From assembly GCF_020023995.1 (NCBI RefSeq), contig NZ_NRRD01000002.1, positions 1 to 64,000 of the forward strand: a stretch of DNA of 64,000 nucleotides. Direction: 5' to 3'. The translations under genes were made by a program, and so were the position numbers. How positions within the stretch are numbered: the stretch's first letter is position 1; each line of letters starts with the position of its first letter. This stretch comes from Rhodobacter sp. TJ_12 (GTDB lineage Bacteria; Pseudomonadota; Alphaproteobacteria; Rhodobacterales; Rhodobacteraceae). Of the stretch, positions 17,668-25,975 are shown piece by piece. Below the pieces are notes generated by a model. It searched no databases. It was not told the origin of the DNA and saw nothing but the letters and a program-made list of their open reading frames with translations.

Positions 17668-19650
17668 ATGCTGCGTTTTTTGGCCCTTTTGCTTTGCCTT
17701 TGTCCGTCCGCCCTGTTCGCGCAGGCCCCCCCGTCACAAAGCGCGGCACCGCCCGCAACGATCCTTGTTTTGGATGGTTCTGGCTCGATGTGGGGGCAGA
17801 TCGATGGGGTCAGCAAAATCGCCATCGCGCGCGAGGTGATGGCGGGCCTTGTCACCGGCCTGCCCGCCGATCAGGCGCTGGGACTGATGTCTTATGGTCA
17901 CCGGCGCAAGGGCGATTGTTCGGATATTGAACTGATCTTGCCGCCCGGCACGGATCGCGGCGCGATTTTATCCTCGGTGAATGCGATCACGCCAAAGGGC
18001 AAAACCCCGCTGTCGGATGCCGTGGTCGCCGCAGCCGAGGCGCTGCGCTATACCGAAGAAACCGCCTCTGTGATCCTTGTGTCGGATGGGATCGAAACCT
18101 GTGACCGCGACCCTTGCGCCGTGGGCCGCGCGCTTGAAGCGGCAGGCGTCGATTTCACCGCCCATGTGATTGGCTTTGACGTGGCCGCTGATCCGGCGGC
18201 GCAGGCGCAGTTGCGGTGCTTGGCGGCGGAAACCGGCGGGCTTTACCGCGATGCGGGCAATGCAGCCGAATTGGGCCAAGCGCTGGAAGAGGTTGTGGTG
18301 GCAGAGCCGCCCAAAGCGGTGGAAGCCAAGCTGAGCTTCCGCGCGATCGAGGGGCCGCAGGGCCCGGTGATCCGCGAAGGGATCGCTTGGACCATCGTCT
18401 CCGATACCGAGGGCACGCTTTTGTCGGGGTATCCGATGCCCGAACCGGAATTGACCCTGACCGAAACCACCGGCAAAGCCACGGTGGTCCGTATGGCGGA
18501 TGAAGCGGTGGCCGAAGCCAGCTTTTCCGTGCCCGTTGCCGGCGGGCCGCAAACCATCACGCTTGTCTTGCCTGAATTCCTGCCGCCTGCGAGTGTTTCG
18601 GGCCCGGCAACCGCACCGGCTGGCAGCCGCATCAAGGTCGATTGGACCGGGCCGGATGGTGTGCATGACAAGGTGATGATCATTGCCACGGGCACAACGG
18701 ATGACCCGCATCACGATCACGCCTTTACGTCAGAGGGCACCCCGGTTGAATTGCGCGTGGCCACCACGCCGGGCCAATATGAGCTGCGCTATGTGATGAA
18801 TGCGACGAACAAGGTTCTGGCGCGCCAGCCGATCACCGTGACCGCCGTCGAAGCCACGCTGGAGGCCCCCGACACCGCGCCTGCGGGCAGCGATCTTGAG
18901 ATTGGCTGGACCGGCCCGGATGCCGATCGTGATTACATTGCCTTGGTCCCCGCCGGGGAAGATTATCGCGCGCGGCTCACCTATGCCTACACCGGCAATG
19001 GCAACCCCGCCCGTTTGCGCGCGCCCGCCGCGGCTGGCGCCTATGATCTTGTTTATGTGCTCAACGCCAATGGCGCGCGCGAATTGGTGCGCCGCCCGAT
19101 CCATTTGGAAAACGTGGGGGCAAGCTTCACCGCGCCCAGCACCGCCGCCCCGGGCGAAAAGATCACCGTTGGCTTCACCGGGCCGATGGAAGATCGCGAT
19201 CTGATCATCGTTGTGCGCGCCGATACGCCAAATCCGAAAGAGGAAGAAACGGGCTATCCGCGCAAGGGCAGCCCCGTAGAGCTGACCATGCCGCTGGCCC
19301 CGGGGGATTATGAAATCCGTTACATGCTGGGCGGGCGGCATGGCGAAGTGATCGCCACCGCGCCGATCACGCTGACCTTGCCGACGGCAACGCTGAGTGC
19401 GCCCGCAGGCCCGGTCGCGCCGGGAAGCGCCTTTGAGGTGGCGTTCACCGGCCCGGCCTTTGCCAATGACCGCATCGCGATTGTGCCCGCCGGTGCCGAG
19501 GCGAAAGCCGAGGTGGAAAACACCCGCGCCAACCGGGGCAACCCCGCCAAGCTCAAAGCGCCAAAAACGCCGGGCAGCTATGAGCTTGTCTATGCTTTGG
19601 GCGGCAAATACGGCCCGGTTCTGGCACGCGTGCCGCTGAACGTGCAGTAG
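17668..19650 (+). CDS. Secreted VWA-domain protein with four Ig-like repeats
   Basis: This 660-residue protein has a signal peptide (MLRFLALLLCLCPSALFAQ), so it is exported. A von Willebrand A domain (about 30-205) has a complete MIDAS start DGSGSMW (Asp36, Ser38, Ser40). Then come four repeats of about 88 residues (about 305-660), each built as AP-x-TAPAGS-x-I-V-W/FTGP, a D-x-I-x-IVPAG strand and a final PGxYELxYVL...RxPI strand, which fits tandem beta-sandwich folds. The start at 17668 is chosen for the signal peptide and a TTGGAGA site. It is monocistronic and divergent from the efflux operon. Role is unknown; adhesion or envelope sensing is plausible. Confidence 0.85.
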   Translation: MLRFLALLLCLCPSALFAQAPPSQSAAPPATILVLDGSGSMWGQIDGVSKIAIAREVMAGLVTGLPADQALGLMSYGHRRKGDCSDIELILPPGTDRGAILSSVNAITPKGKTPLSDAVVAAAEALRYTEETASVILVSDGIETCDRDPCAVGRALEAAGVDFTAHVIGFDVAADPAAQAQLRCLAAETGGLYRDAGNAAELGQALEEVVVAEPPKAVEAKLSFRAIEGPQGPVIREGIAWTIVSDTEGTLLSGYPMPEPELTLTETTGKATVVRMADEAVAEASFSVPVAGGPQTITLVLPEFLPPASVSGPATAPAGSRIKVDWTGPDGVHDKVMIIATGTTDDPHHDHAFTSEGTPVELRVATTPGQYELRYVMNATNKVLARQPITVTAVEATLEAPDTAPAGSDLEIGWTGPDADRDYIALVPAGEDYRARLTYAYTGNGNPARLRAPAAAGAYDLVYVLNANGARELVRRPIHLENVGASFTAPSTAAPGEKITVGFTGPMEDRDLIIVVRADTPNPKEEETGYPRKGSPVELTMPLAPGDYEIRYMLGGRHGEVIATAPITLTLPTATLSAPAGPVAPGSAFEVAFTGPAFANDRIAIVPAGAEAKAEVENTRANRGNPAKLKAPKTPGSYELVYALGGKYGPVLARVPLNVQ

Positions 19651-19675
19651 GCCCATCAAAAAGGCGCGCAGACTT

Positions 19676-19709
19676 GGGCGCGATGAGGTCTTACCTTATC
19701 GCGCCCTTT
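19676..19709 (+). terminator. Terminator after the VWA gene
   Basis: GGGCGCGATGAGG pairs with CCTTATCGCGCCC (13 bp with one G-T pair) around a 5-base loop and is followed by TTTC. It closes the VWA gene and, read on the other strand, the oxidoreductase remnant. Confidence 0.75.
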
Positions 19710-19774
19710 CTCCGCAGCCGCGCTCGCAAAAGCGCTAGGTGCGCGACGTTTCTTGTCGCGGATCGGCTTGTGTT

Positions 19775-19985
19775 TCAGCCTTGCGCCACGGCCGATGCCT
19801 CGATCCGGTCAAGAAGTTCATGCAGGGCAACCGCATCGGCAAAACGCGGCGCGGTGCGCGCGCCGGTGCGGATGTCTTGGGCAAGCCGTGCGTAAATGCC
19901 TGCCACGTTGCGCGCGCCGGGGAATTCGGGCAGGCCCGCGATCTGCGACGGTTCGGGCGTAAGTGGGGCGAGTTCTTTTTCTTCG
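19775..19985 (-). pseudogene. 3' remnant of a Gfo/Idh/MocA-type oxidoreductase
   Basis: A frame open on the minus strand and closed by TGA at 19775-19777 encodes GEEKELAPLTPEPSQIAGLP, then EFPGARNVAGIYARLAQDIR and TAPRFADAVALHELLDRIEA with a short end. The FADAVALHELLDRIE ending is typical of the C-terminus of Gfo/Idh/MocA-family dehydrogenases. About 300 upstream residues including the NAD-binding domain are missing. It abuts the truncated AraC gene on the opposite strand, and both lack their 5' parts, so one deletion probably destroyed a divergent pair. Family assignment is from a short tail only. Confidence 0.6.
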
Positions 19986-20331
19986 CCGCGCGCTGAATTG
20001 GATCCATGAGAACCTGACCCAGTCGGTGCGGGTGCAAGATATGGCGCGCTGTGCGGGGATGAGCGATGCCGCGTTCAACCGCCATTTCCGGGCCGCAACG
20101 GGCATGAGCCCGCTACAATATCAAAAGACGCTGCGGTTGCAGGCGGCACGGCGCGCGATCTTGGCGGGGTCAGAGGTGGCGCGGGCGGGCTTTGCGGTCG
20201 GCTATCAAAGCGCGTCGCAATTCAGCCGCGAATATGCGCGGCTTTTCGGCCTGCCGCCCTCGGCCGATGCGCAGCGGTTGAAAGACAGCCTGACCTTGGC
20301 CCGCAGGCGCATGGCACGGGCCGGGCGCTAG
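19963..20331 (+). pseudogene. AraC-family regulator, N-terminally truncated
   Basis: Only the two helix-turn-helix motifs of an AraC/XylS regulator remain: LNWIHENLTQSVRVQDMARC through AAFNRHFRAATGMSPLQYQK and then VGYQSASQFSREYARLFGLP. Homologues are about 300 residues and carry an AraC_N ligand domain in front; here the frame opens only 9 codons before the first helix, in sequence that belongs to the oxidoreductase remnant. A 122-residue product with DNA-binding ability could still be made, but there is no good ribosome site. Its stop overlaps that of the converging MFS gene by four bases. Confidence 0.75.
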
Positions 20332-21554
20332 CTGTTGGCAAAGGCGATGGCTCTTTCATGCCGCCAAAGCCACAGCGCGACCAAAAGGCACAAAAGCGTC
20401 AGCCCACCAAGGCTGAGGTAAAGCGGTGCAATCCCCCAATGCAGCGCCAGTTCAATGCCAAGCATCGGGCCAATGATCCCGCCCACATCGCCTGCCGATT
20501 GAAAAACCGCCACGGCGGGGGCGTGCTGGGCCTCGGTCGTGGTATCCCCCAAAAGCGCCATCATCGCCACGGTGATGAAGTTGTAAGATAGCCCCGTCAG
20601 CACCGAGCCAAAGAACAAAAGCCCCACGCTTTGCGCCTGTGCAAGGCAGAAAAACCCAAGCGCGAGCCCAATGAGGCAAGGGAAAAGCAGGGTTGAGCGT
20701 AGCCGCAAACGGTCTAGCACCGAGCCAAAGGCAAAGGTGAACAGCGCCGCCGCCCCCACCATGAAGGTCATGGCAATGCTTGAGGTGCCTTGGGCATCGA
20801 GCCCAAAGACGGACATGCCGCGCTCTTGCACCAAAAGCACCAGCGTCGACAGAAGCGCCCCCTGCACAGTCAGGAAAACGAAGAAGCTGTAGATCCAGCT
20901 TGCGATCAACGCCACGCGATGGGGCGAGGTGAAAAGCGAGCGGTAGCTATCCTGCGCCAATGTCTTGCGCGCCCCCGGTGGTTCGGGCGGACGACTGCGC
21001 CCGTCGAGCAAAAACGCCAGCCCCATGCCAAACGCGCTGACTGCCGCCCCCACCAAAAAGGCGGCATTGTTTGAATAGGTATCTGCGAGCACCCCGCCTA
21101 AGATCAGCCCGCCGGGGATGGAGGCGTTGAAGGCGGTTCGAAACGCCGCCGTGCGTTTGCCCCGGTTGGTGTGGTCAGAGCCCGCAAGCACCGCTGCCTG
21201 CGCGCCAATCACCAAAAATGCCATCCCGATGCCGTTCACAAACCGCCCCGCCAGCAACCAAGCTGTGGGCCATGCAGAGACCAGCGCGACAGAAAACATC
21301 ACCATCCCCACAGCCTCGATCGCAAGCGCCCCGGCCATCGTCAGCCGTGGCCCAAGGCGGGCGTAAAGCCCACCCGCCACGAAGTTGAACAACAGCCGCG
21401 AAACCCGATTGGCCGACAAAATCACCCCAATCATGAACCCGGGGATGCCAAGCTCGAGCCCCAGCGCGGGCATGATGGGAAACACAAGCCCCGCCCCAAT
21501 CCCCCCGGCCAAGGTGATCGCGGCAATCAAAAAGCTTTGCGACAAACGCGGCAT
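20328..21554 (-). CDS. MFS transporter
   Basis: This 408-residue inner-membrane protein has 12 predicted membrane segments in two halves, starting FLIAAITLAGGIGAGLVFPI. The loop after TM2 (FNFVAGGLYARLGPRLTMAG) matches the G-x-L-a-D-r-x-G-r-k-x-x-l motif A in degenerate form. It lies 28 bases after a MarR gene on the same strand, an arrangement typical of drug-efflux pumps controlled by the local MarR protein. The substrate cannot be deduced. Confidence 0.9.
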   Translation of the reverse strand: MPRLSQSFLIAAITLAGGIGAGLVFPIMPALGLELGIPGFMIGVILSANRVSRLLFNFVAGGLYARLGPRLTMAGALAIEAVGMVMFSVALVSAWPTAWLLAGRFVNGIGMAFLVIGAQAAVLAGSDHTNRGKRTAAFRTAFNASIPGGLILGGVLADTYSNNAAFLVGAAVSAFGMGLAFLLDGRSRPPEPPGARKTLAQDSYRSLFTSPHRVALIASWIYSFFVFLTVQGALLSTLVLLVQERGMSVFGLDAQGTSSIAMTFMVGAAALFTFAFGSVLDRLRLRSTLLFPCLIGLALGFFCLAQAQSVGLLFFGSVLTGLSYNFITVAMMALLGDTTTEAQHAPAVAVFQSAGDVGGIIGPMLGIELALHWGIAPLYLSLGGLTLLCLLVALWLWRHERAIAFANS

Positions 21555-21582
21555 TGCGCGGTCCTTTCGGGTGAAGCTTAGG

Positions 21583-22038
21583 TCAAGTCTCCATCAGCCG
21601 ATGCAAAAGCGGCAAAGCCGCCAAGACCTTCTTTTGCTCTTCGGGCCGCAGCCGGTCCTCGATCCGCCGCAAAAGCCAATCCATCCGCTGCGCGCGCCCC
21701 AAAGTCAGCCAGTCTTGGCATTTTGGGGTCAGAGATAAGAGCATTTTGCGCCCGTCTTGCGGGTCGGGCTGGTGGGTGATCATTCCCACCGTCTCCAACG
21801 CGGCGATGATCGCGCCCATCGATTGCGGGCGCATCCCTTCGGCCCGGGCAAGGTCCGACACGGTGGCCTGCCCTTTTTCTTCCAGCCGTAAGATGGCCGA
21901 GATTTGCGACGGCGTCAGATCGGCGGTGTCCGAATGTTCCCACAAGCGCCGCCGATAGGCCCCAAAAAGGCTGCGCAACTCGCGGGCCAATGTGTCGGTG
22001 TCGCCGTGGCCTGATTGGGGGGCTGGTGTCGTGGTCAT
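21583..22038 (-). CDS. MarR-family transcriptional regulator
   Basis: A 151-residue winged-helix repressor: LTPSQISAILRLEEKGQATV, the recognition helix region SDLARAEGMRPQSMGAII and the wing with the conserved DPQDGRKMLLSLT (D-x-R-D/G). It is the first gene of a two-gene operon with the MFS transporter. Palindromes that could be its operator lie 20 bases before its start codon (22058-22090), suggesting autorepression. Confidence 0.92.
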   Translation of the reverse strand: MTTTPAPQSGHGDTDTLARELRSLFGAYRRRLWEHSDTADLTPSQISAILRLEEKGQATVSDLARAEGMRPQSMGAIIAALETVGMITHQPDPQDGRKMLLSLTPKCQDWLTLGRAQRMDWLLRRIEDRLRPEEQKKVLAALPLLHRLMET

Positions 22039-22057
22039 AGACCGCGCATATACGCAA

Positions 22058-22090
22058 ACAGTTAAACTGTGAAGTTTGGCTTCGCAGTTT
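22058..22090. promoter_or_regulatory. Probable MarR operator
   Basis: ACAGTTAAACTGT (22058-22070) is a perfect 6-1-6 palindrome. It overlaps a second inverted repeat, AAACTGTGAAG and CTTCGCAGTTT (22064-22074 and 22080-22090, one mismatch). The array lies immediately before the marR start and in its core promoter zone. Confidence 0.6.
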
Positions 22091-22161
22091 GTGCATCAAA
22101 GCTGCGTGAATGGGCCTGCGCCGGGCTAAACTGAGCGCAACGCCAGCCCGGGGGCGCGCAG

Positions 22162-23136
22162 TTAGCCGTAGCTTGCCCCGGGATCGAGCGCGATGAAGCG
22201 GGCAGGGTCGATTCCGGCCGCCTTGACATGTTCCAACAGCAAATCGCGCGGTTCTTCGCGCGGCTCATCGGTAAGCTGAAACGTGCCCCAATGTATGCCA
22301 TAGGCTTGGCGCGCGCCGACATCCTCGAAGATCTTCACCGCCTCATCGGGGCCAACATGTTGGGGCTCCATGAACCAACGCGGCGCATAGGCGCCAATCG
22401 GAATAAGCGCGATATCGGGGCTGCCGTGGCGCGCGCGGATCTCGCGGAAAATCGCGCCATCGCCATAGCCGGTATCGCCCGCGAACCAAATCTGCCCGGC
22501 AGGTGTCTTCATCCAAAACCCGGCCCAAAGCGCCATGCGCCGGTCCCGCAGCCCACGCGAGGACCAATGGTTGGCCCGCGTCAGCGTGACCGAAACGCCG
22601 CCCGAAAGCGCAACGGTTTCGTGCCAATCGGCGGTGGTGAGGCGCAGCGTCTTGCCCGCCTTGCGCGCCGTGGCATCGGTGCCCAGTGGCATCACCATAT
22701 GCGGCGCATCGCGGCGATGCAGCTTGCGCAAAGTCGCTAAATCAAGGTGGTCATAGTGATTGTGGCTTAAAAGCACCGCGTCAATCTTGGGCAGATCGTC
22801 AAAGGCAATGCCCGGAACGGTGGTGCGTTTGGGCCCGGTGATCCCAAAAGGCCCCGCCCGGCGCGACCAGACCGGATCGGTCAGTATGTTCAGCCCCGCC
22901 ACTTGGATCAGCACCGTGGCATGGCCCACCATGGTGATCCGCGGCGCGTCGCTGCGCGCGGGCGGTCGGGCAGGGGTGATCGGGACCGATTTGGGCCACT
23001 GCGCCCGCTCGCCCGCCCGGTGCCAGCGCCAAATATCCAAAAGCGACCGATCCGGTGAGGGCTGCCCCGGCGAGTGGAACCGAAGGCCATCAAAATGATC
23101 GGTGATCGGGCCGGAATGGTAAGGGGTGCTGGGCAT
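22162..23136 (-). CDS. MBL-fold metallo-hydrolase, NAPE-PLD/UlaG type
   Basis: This 324-residue protein is a metallo-beta-lactamase-fold hydrolase close to the NAPE-PLD-like (RomA/YbeY-neighbour) group. The metal motif is LLSHNHYDHLD, with an upstream VGHATVLIQVAGLNILTDPV strand pair and further ligands in FAGDTGYG and YGIHWGTF. The N-terminal extension with W-rich DIWRWHRAGERAQWP is typical for this subfamily. It appears cytoplasmic. Its 5' end faces the DHFR-like operon; the two share a 200-base spacer that holds the LysR-type palindrome. Substrate unknown. Confidence 0.88.
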   Translation of the reverse strand: MPSTPYHSGPITDHFDGLRFHSPGQPSPDRSLLDIWRWHRAGERAQWPKSVPITPARPPARSDAPRITMVGHATVLIQVAGLNILTDPVWSRRAGPFGITGPKRTTVPGIAFDDLPKIDAVLLSHNHYDHLDLATLRKLHRRDAPHMVMPLGTDATARKAGKTLRLTTADWHETVALSGGVSVTLTRANHWSSRGLRDRRMALWAGFWMKTPAGQIWFAGDTGYGDGAIFREIRARHGSPDIALIPIGAYAPRWFMEPQHVGPDEAVKIFEDVGARQAYGIHWGTFQLTDEPREEPRDLLLEHVKAAGIDPARFIALDPGASYG

Positions 23137-23211
23137 GGGCGTCCTGTTCGTTGCTGCTTGTCAGATAGGCCGACGGGCTAAGCGCAGCAACGGCACGGGC
23201 CGGGTTTATTG

Positions 23212-23226
23212 ATGAGCAGGGCTCAT
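23212..23226. promoter_or_regulatory. LysR-type palindromic operator, copy 1
   Basis: ATGAGCAGGGCTCAT is a perfect 6-3-6 palindrome with the T-N11-A core of LysR boxes. It lies 112 bases before the DHFR-like gene start. The identical 15-mer recurs at 29092. In both copies ATTG precedes it on the side away from the controlled gene. Confidence 0.7.
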
Positions 23227-23337
23227 AGAAGCTTGTCGCTTTCATGCATTCCCCCGACCCGGCTTGCGGCCTAGCTCTAGCGCGAAGAGATGACGCATCA
23301 ACAAAGCCACCCCAAGCGGTGGCATAGGAAGGCCCGA

Positions 23338-24018
23338 ATGTCCCGCCCCGAAATCATCTGTCACATGCTGACCACTTTGGACGGACGGCTAAAACCCGAG
23401 CGCTGGCCCTATACCGTCGAAGCACTGCTGGCCGTTTATGACCCGATTGCCGCCAAGCTGGAGGCCGAGGGCTGGATCGCGGGGCGCCGCACGATGGAGC
23501 ATTACCTGCCGCATGGGGACCCGCAGGTGCAAGCCGCGCCGCAGTCGCGTGCGGACCACATCGCGGACCACGCAGGCCGCCGACTTGGGATCGCCTTTGA
23601 CCGCAGCGGGCGGTTACGCCCCGAAAGCGGGGATCTGGATGGCGAGCATCTGGTGCTGGTGGTCTCAGACCGGGTGCGCCAAGCACATGTGGATGATCTG
23701 GCGGCGCGCGGCGTCTCGGTCATTTTCTCAGGCCCCGATGGCGAGGATATCGCCGGAGCGCTGACGCGGATTGGCACCGCCTTTGGGGTGACGCGGCTCT
23801 TGCTTGAAGGCGGGGGAGAGATCAACGGCGCCTTTTTGGCGGCGGGTGTGATTGAGGAAACAAGCACGCTTCTTTACCCGATCATTGATGGGCTGGCGGG
23901 CGAAGCGGCAATTTATGACCATCGCGGCCCCTTGCCCGCGCAGGCTTTGGAGTTGCTCTCGGTCGAAACGCTGCCCGATGGCGTGGTGTGGCTGCGCCAC
24001 CGTGTGAAGCGGGGCTAA
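23338..24018 (+). CDS. RibD C-terminal / dihydrofolate reductase-family protein
   Basis: This 226-residue protein belongs to the RibD C-terminal (DHFR-like) fold: MSRPEIICHMLTTLDGRL at the start, GRRTMEHYL, and the NADPH-binding LLEGGGEINGAFLAAGVIEE toward the end. Such stand-alone proteins are pyrimidine-deaminase/reductase-like reductases with mostly unknown substrates. The start at 23338 has an AGGAAGG site; the upstream ATG at 23290 lacks one. It is the first gene of an operon with a DHA2 transporter four bases downstream, preceded by the LysR-type palindrome. Confidence 0.87.
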   Translation: MSRPEIICHMLTTLDGRLKPERWPYTVEALLAVYDPIAAKLEAEGWIAGRRTMEHYLPHGDPQVQAAPQSRADHIADHAGRRLGIAFDRSGRLRPESGDLDGEHLVLVVSDRVRQAHVDDLAARGVSVIFSGPDGEDIAGALTRIGTAFGVTRLLLEGGGEINGAFLAAGVIEETSTLLYPIIDGLAGEAAIYDHRGPLPAQALELLSVETLPDGVVWLRHRVKRG

Positions 24019-24022
24019 GCCG

Positions 24023-25396
24023 ATGACCCCTCACGCCGAAGCCCCACCCGTTTTGACGCCCATTTTGCCGCTTGTGATTGTGGCGGCAGCCACCTGTCTT
24101 TCGCTCATCGTCTTCACCCAACCGCTCACCACGCTCGAGGCGATGACGCAGGCGCTTTCCCTTGGCGCGGCCGAACAGGCTTGGGTGATGAGCGCCATGC
24201 CCTTGGGTGCGGCCTGTGGGCTGCTGACCGCGGGCGCTTTGGGTGATACGACCGGGCGCCGTCGCACCTTTTTGGGCGGGCTCTGGCTTACCGCCATCGC
24301 CTCGGTCTTGGCGGCGGTTTCGCTCAATGGGCCGATGCTGATTGCGATGCGCATTTTGCAAGGCTTGGGCAGTGCGGGCATCATGGCCTGCGGACTGGGT
24401 CTTTTGGGGCAAGTCTATCACGGGGCCGCGCGGCAACGCGCTGCCGCGATTTGGGCGGCGGGTCTGGGCGCTGGCGTGGCGCTGGGGCCGATCCTTGCCG
24501 CGCTGTTGCTGCGCCTTGGCGGCTGGCCCGCGATGCATTGGCTCATTGCTTTGGTGTCCGCCAGTTTGGCGCTGACCGCCGCCGCGCGACTGCCAGAAAG
24601 CGCGCGCACGGGTGCCAAGGTCGATCTGGCGGGAAGCCTTGTTTTGATGCTGGGGCTTGGTGCGTTGCTTTACGCGCTGACCGAGGCGCGGCTGGGCGCG
24701 ACCCCGATGGTGGGGGCCATCGCCACTGCGGGTGTGGTGCTGATGACGATTTTCGTGGTCATCGAACGGCGGGTGCCGAACCCGATCTTGCGGGTCGATC
24801 TGTTTGGACGTGTGGATTTTCTGGGCGCGACGCTTGCCGCCTTTGCCTCTGGTGCGGGCGTGCTGGCGCTGATGTCGCTTGTCCCCACGGTGCTGGTGCG
24901 CGGCTTTGGCGAAACGCCCTTTGAAGCGGCCTTGATCTTGCTTGCTTGGTCGGCGGTGACGGTTTTTGCCGCCCTTGGAACGGGCTATTTGCCCAAAGGG
25001 CTTACCGCCCGCCAAAGGGCGATTGGCGCGATTTTGGGCTGCACCTTGGGCCAGCTTTTGATGCTGCGCGCGGCGCCCGGGGCCAGTTGGGCCGCTGTGC
25101 TGCCGGGGCTTTTTGTGGCCGGGGTGTCAAACGGGCTTTTGAACACCGCGCTTGGCCATGCGGCGGTGGCCACCGTGCCGCCCGAACGTGCCGCGATGGG
25201 CTCTGCCGCGAATAATACCGCGCGCTATTTGGGCTCGGCGCTCGGGATCGCGCTTATTTCGGTGCTGATCGCGGGGCGCGACGGGGCGGCTTTCTTTGCC
25301 GGTTGGCATGTCGCGGTTTTGGCCAGCGCCGGGCTGAGCCTTTTGGGTGTGCTCGCACTTGCCGCCCTACGCGGCAAAGCGCATCCGGTTTCATGA
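24023..25396 (+). CDS. DHA2-family MFS transporter (14 TM)
   Basis: This 457-residue protein has about 14 membrane segments and the LGDTTGRRRTFLGG loop (MFS motif A) plus RILQGLGSAGIMACGLGLLG (motif C-like) of EmrB/QacA-type drug exporters. The C-terminus has PPERAAMGSAANNTARYLGS, also typical of the DHA2 group. It directly follows the DHFR-like gene. It probably exports a small organic molecule; which one is not known. Confidence 0.9.
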   Translation: MTPHAEAPPVLTPILPLVIVAAATCLSLIVFTQPLTTLEAMTQALSLGAAEQAWVMSAMPLGAACGLLTAGALGDTTGRRRTFLGGLWLTAIASVLAAVSLNGPMLIAMRILQGLGSAGIMACGLGLLGQVYHGAARQRAAAIWAAGLGAGVALGPILAALLLRLGGWPAMHWLIALVSASLALTAAARLPESARTGAKVDLAGSLVLMLGLGALLYALTEARLGATPMVGAIATAGVVLMTIFVVIERRVPNPILRVDLFGRVDFLGATLAAFASGAGVLALMSLVPTVLVRGFGETPFEAALILLAWSAVTVFAALGTGYLPKGLTARQRAIGAILGCTLGQLLMLRAAPGASWAAVLPGLFVAGVSNGLLNTALGHAAVATVPPERAAMGSAANNTARYLGSALGIALISVLIAGRDGAAFFAGWHVAVLASAGLSLLGVLALAALRGKAHPVS

Positions 25397-25512
25397 GCCA
25401 CATTCATAGCCGCCGTTAAGAACAGCGCGCTAATCCGCGCCGTCGATCGCCCTAACTCTGTTTCAGACGCGGCGGGCACACGCCCCAGCCCTTTGACAGG
25501 TAAGAGGATATC

Positions 25513-25890
25513 ATGAGCAAGCTCTGGAGCGCAGAGGAACAGGCGCAGATCGCGGGGACAGAATCCTTCCGCATCGCGCCCTATCGCGCGGATGGAAAGA
25601 CCCCCGGCACGCCGACCTATATTTGGTTTGTGCAAGTGCAGGGGCGGCTCTTTGTGCGCGCCTATTCGGGCCAAAGCTCAAGCTGGTTTCAAGCCGGGCT
25701 GGCACAACGCGCTGGGCAGATGGTGCTGGATGGCAAGGCGGTCGATGTGACCTTTGCCCCGGTGGACCCCACGCTCACCGACCCAATCGACGCCGCCTAT
25801 CGCGCGAAATACACCACCAGCCGCTACCTTGCGCCGATGATTTCGGCGCGCGCCCAAGCGGCTACGTTAGAAGTGCTGCCCCGCGCCTAA
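25513..25890 (+). CDS. DUF2255 family protein
   Basis: This 125-residue protein is a DUF2255 member: IAGTESFRIAPYRADGKTPG, TYIWFVQVQGRLFVRAYSG and AYRAKYTTSRYLAPMIS are characteristic of a split-barrel (flavin/FMN-like) fold. It follows the DHA2 gene by about 115 bases with its own AGAGGA-type site and precedes an SDR gene by 85 bases. DUF2255 genes often sit beside SDR, LysR and PatB genes, which matches this locus. Biochemical role unknown. Confidence 0.88.
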   Translation: MSKLWSAEEQAQIAGTESFRIAPYRADGKTPGTPTYIWFVQVQGRLFVRAYSGQSSSWFQAGLAQRAGQMVLDGKAVDVTFAPVDPTLTDPIDAAYRAKYTTSRYLAPMISARAQAATLEVLPRA

Positions 25891-25975
25891 ACGGGCCAGA
25901 CCTCCTTCCCCATTCAAACAGCACCGGCGCGCCCTTTGGCGCGGCTGGCTGCGCATATCCAAGAAAGGACAGATC

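Noticed and set aside
23290-23337. ATG at 23290 as the start of the DHFR-like gene
   Set aside because: The extra 16 residues do not look like the family start, whereas ATG 23338 has an AGGAAGG site and the typical N-terminus.
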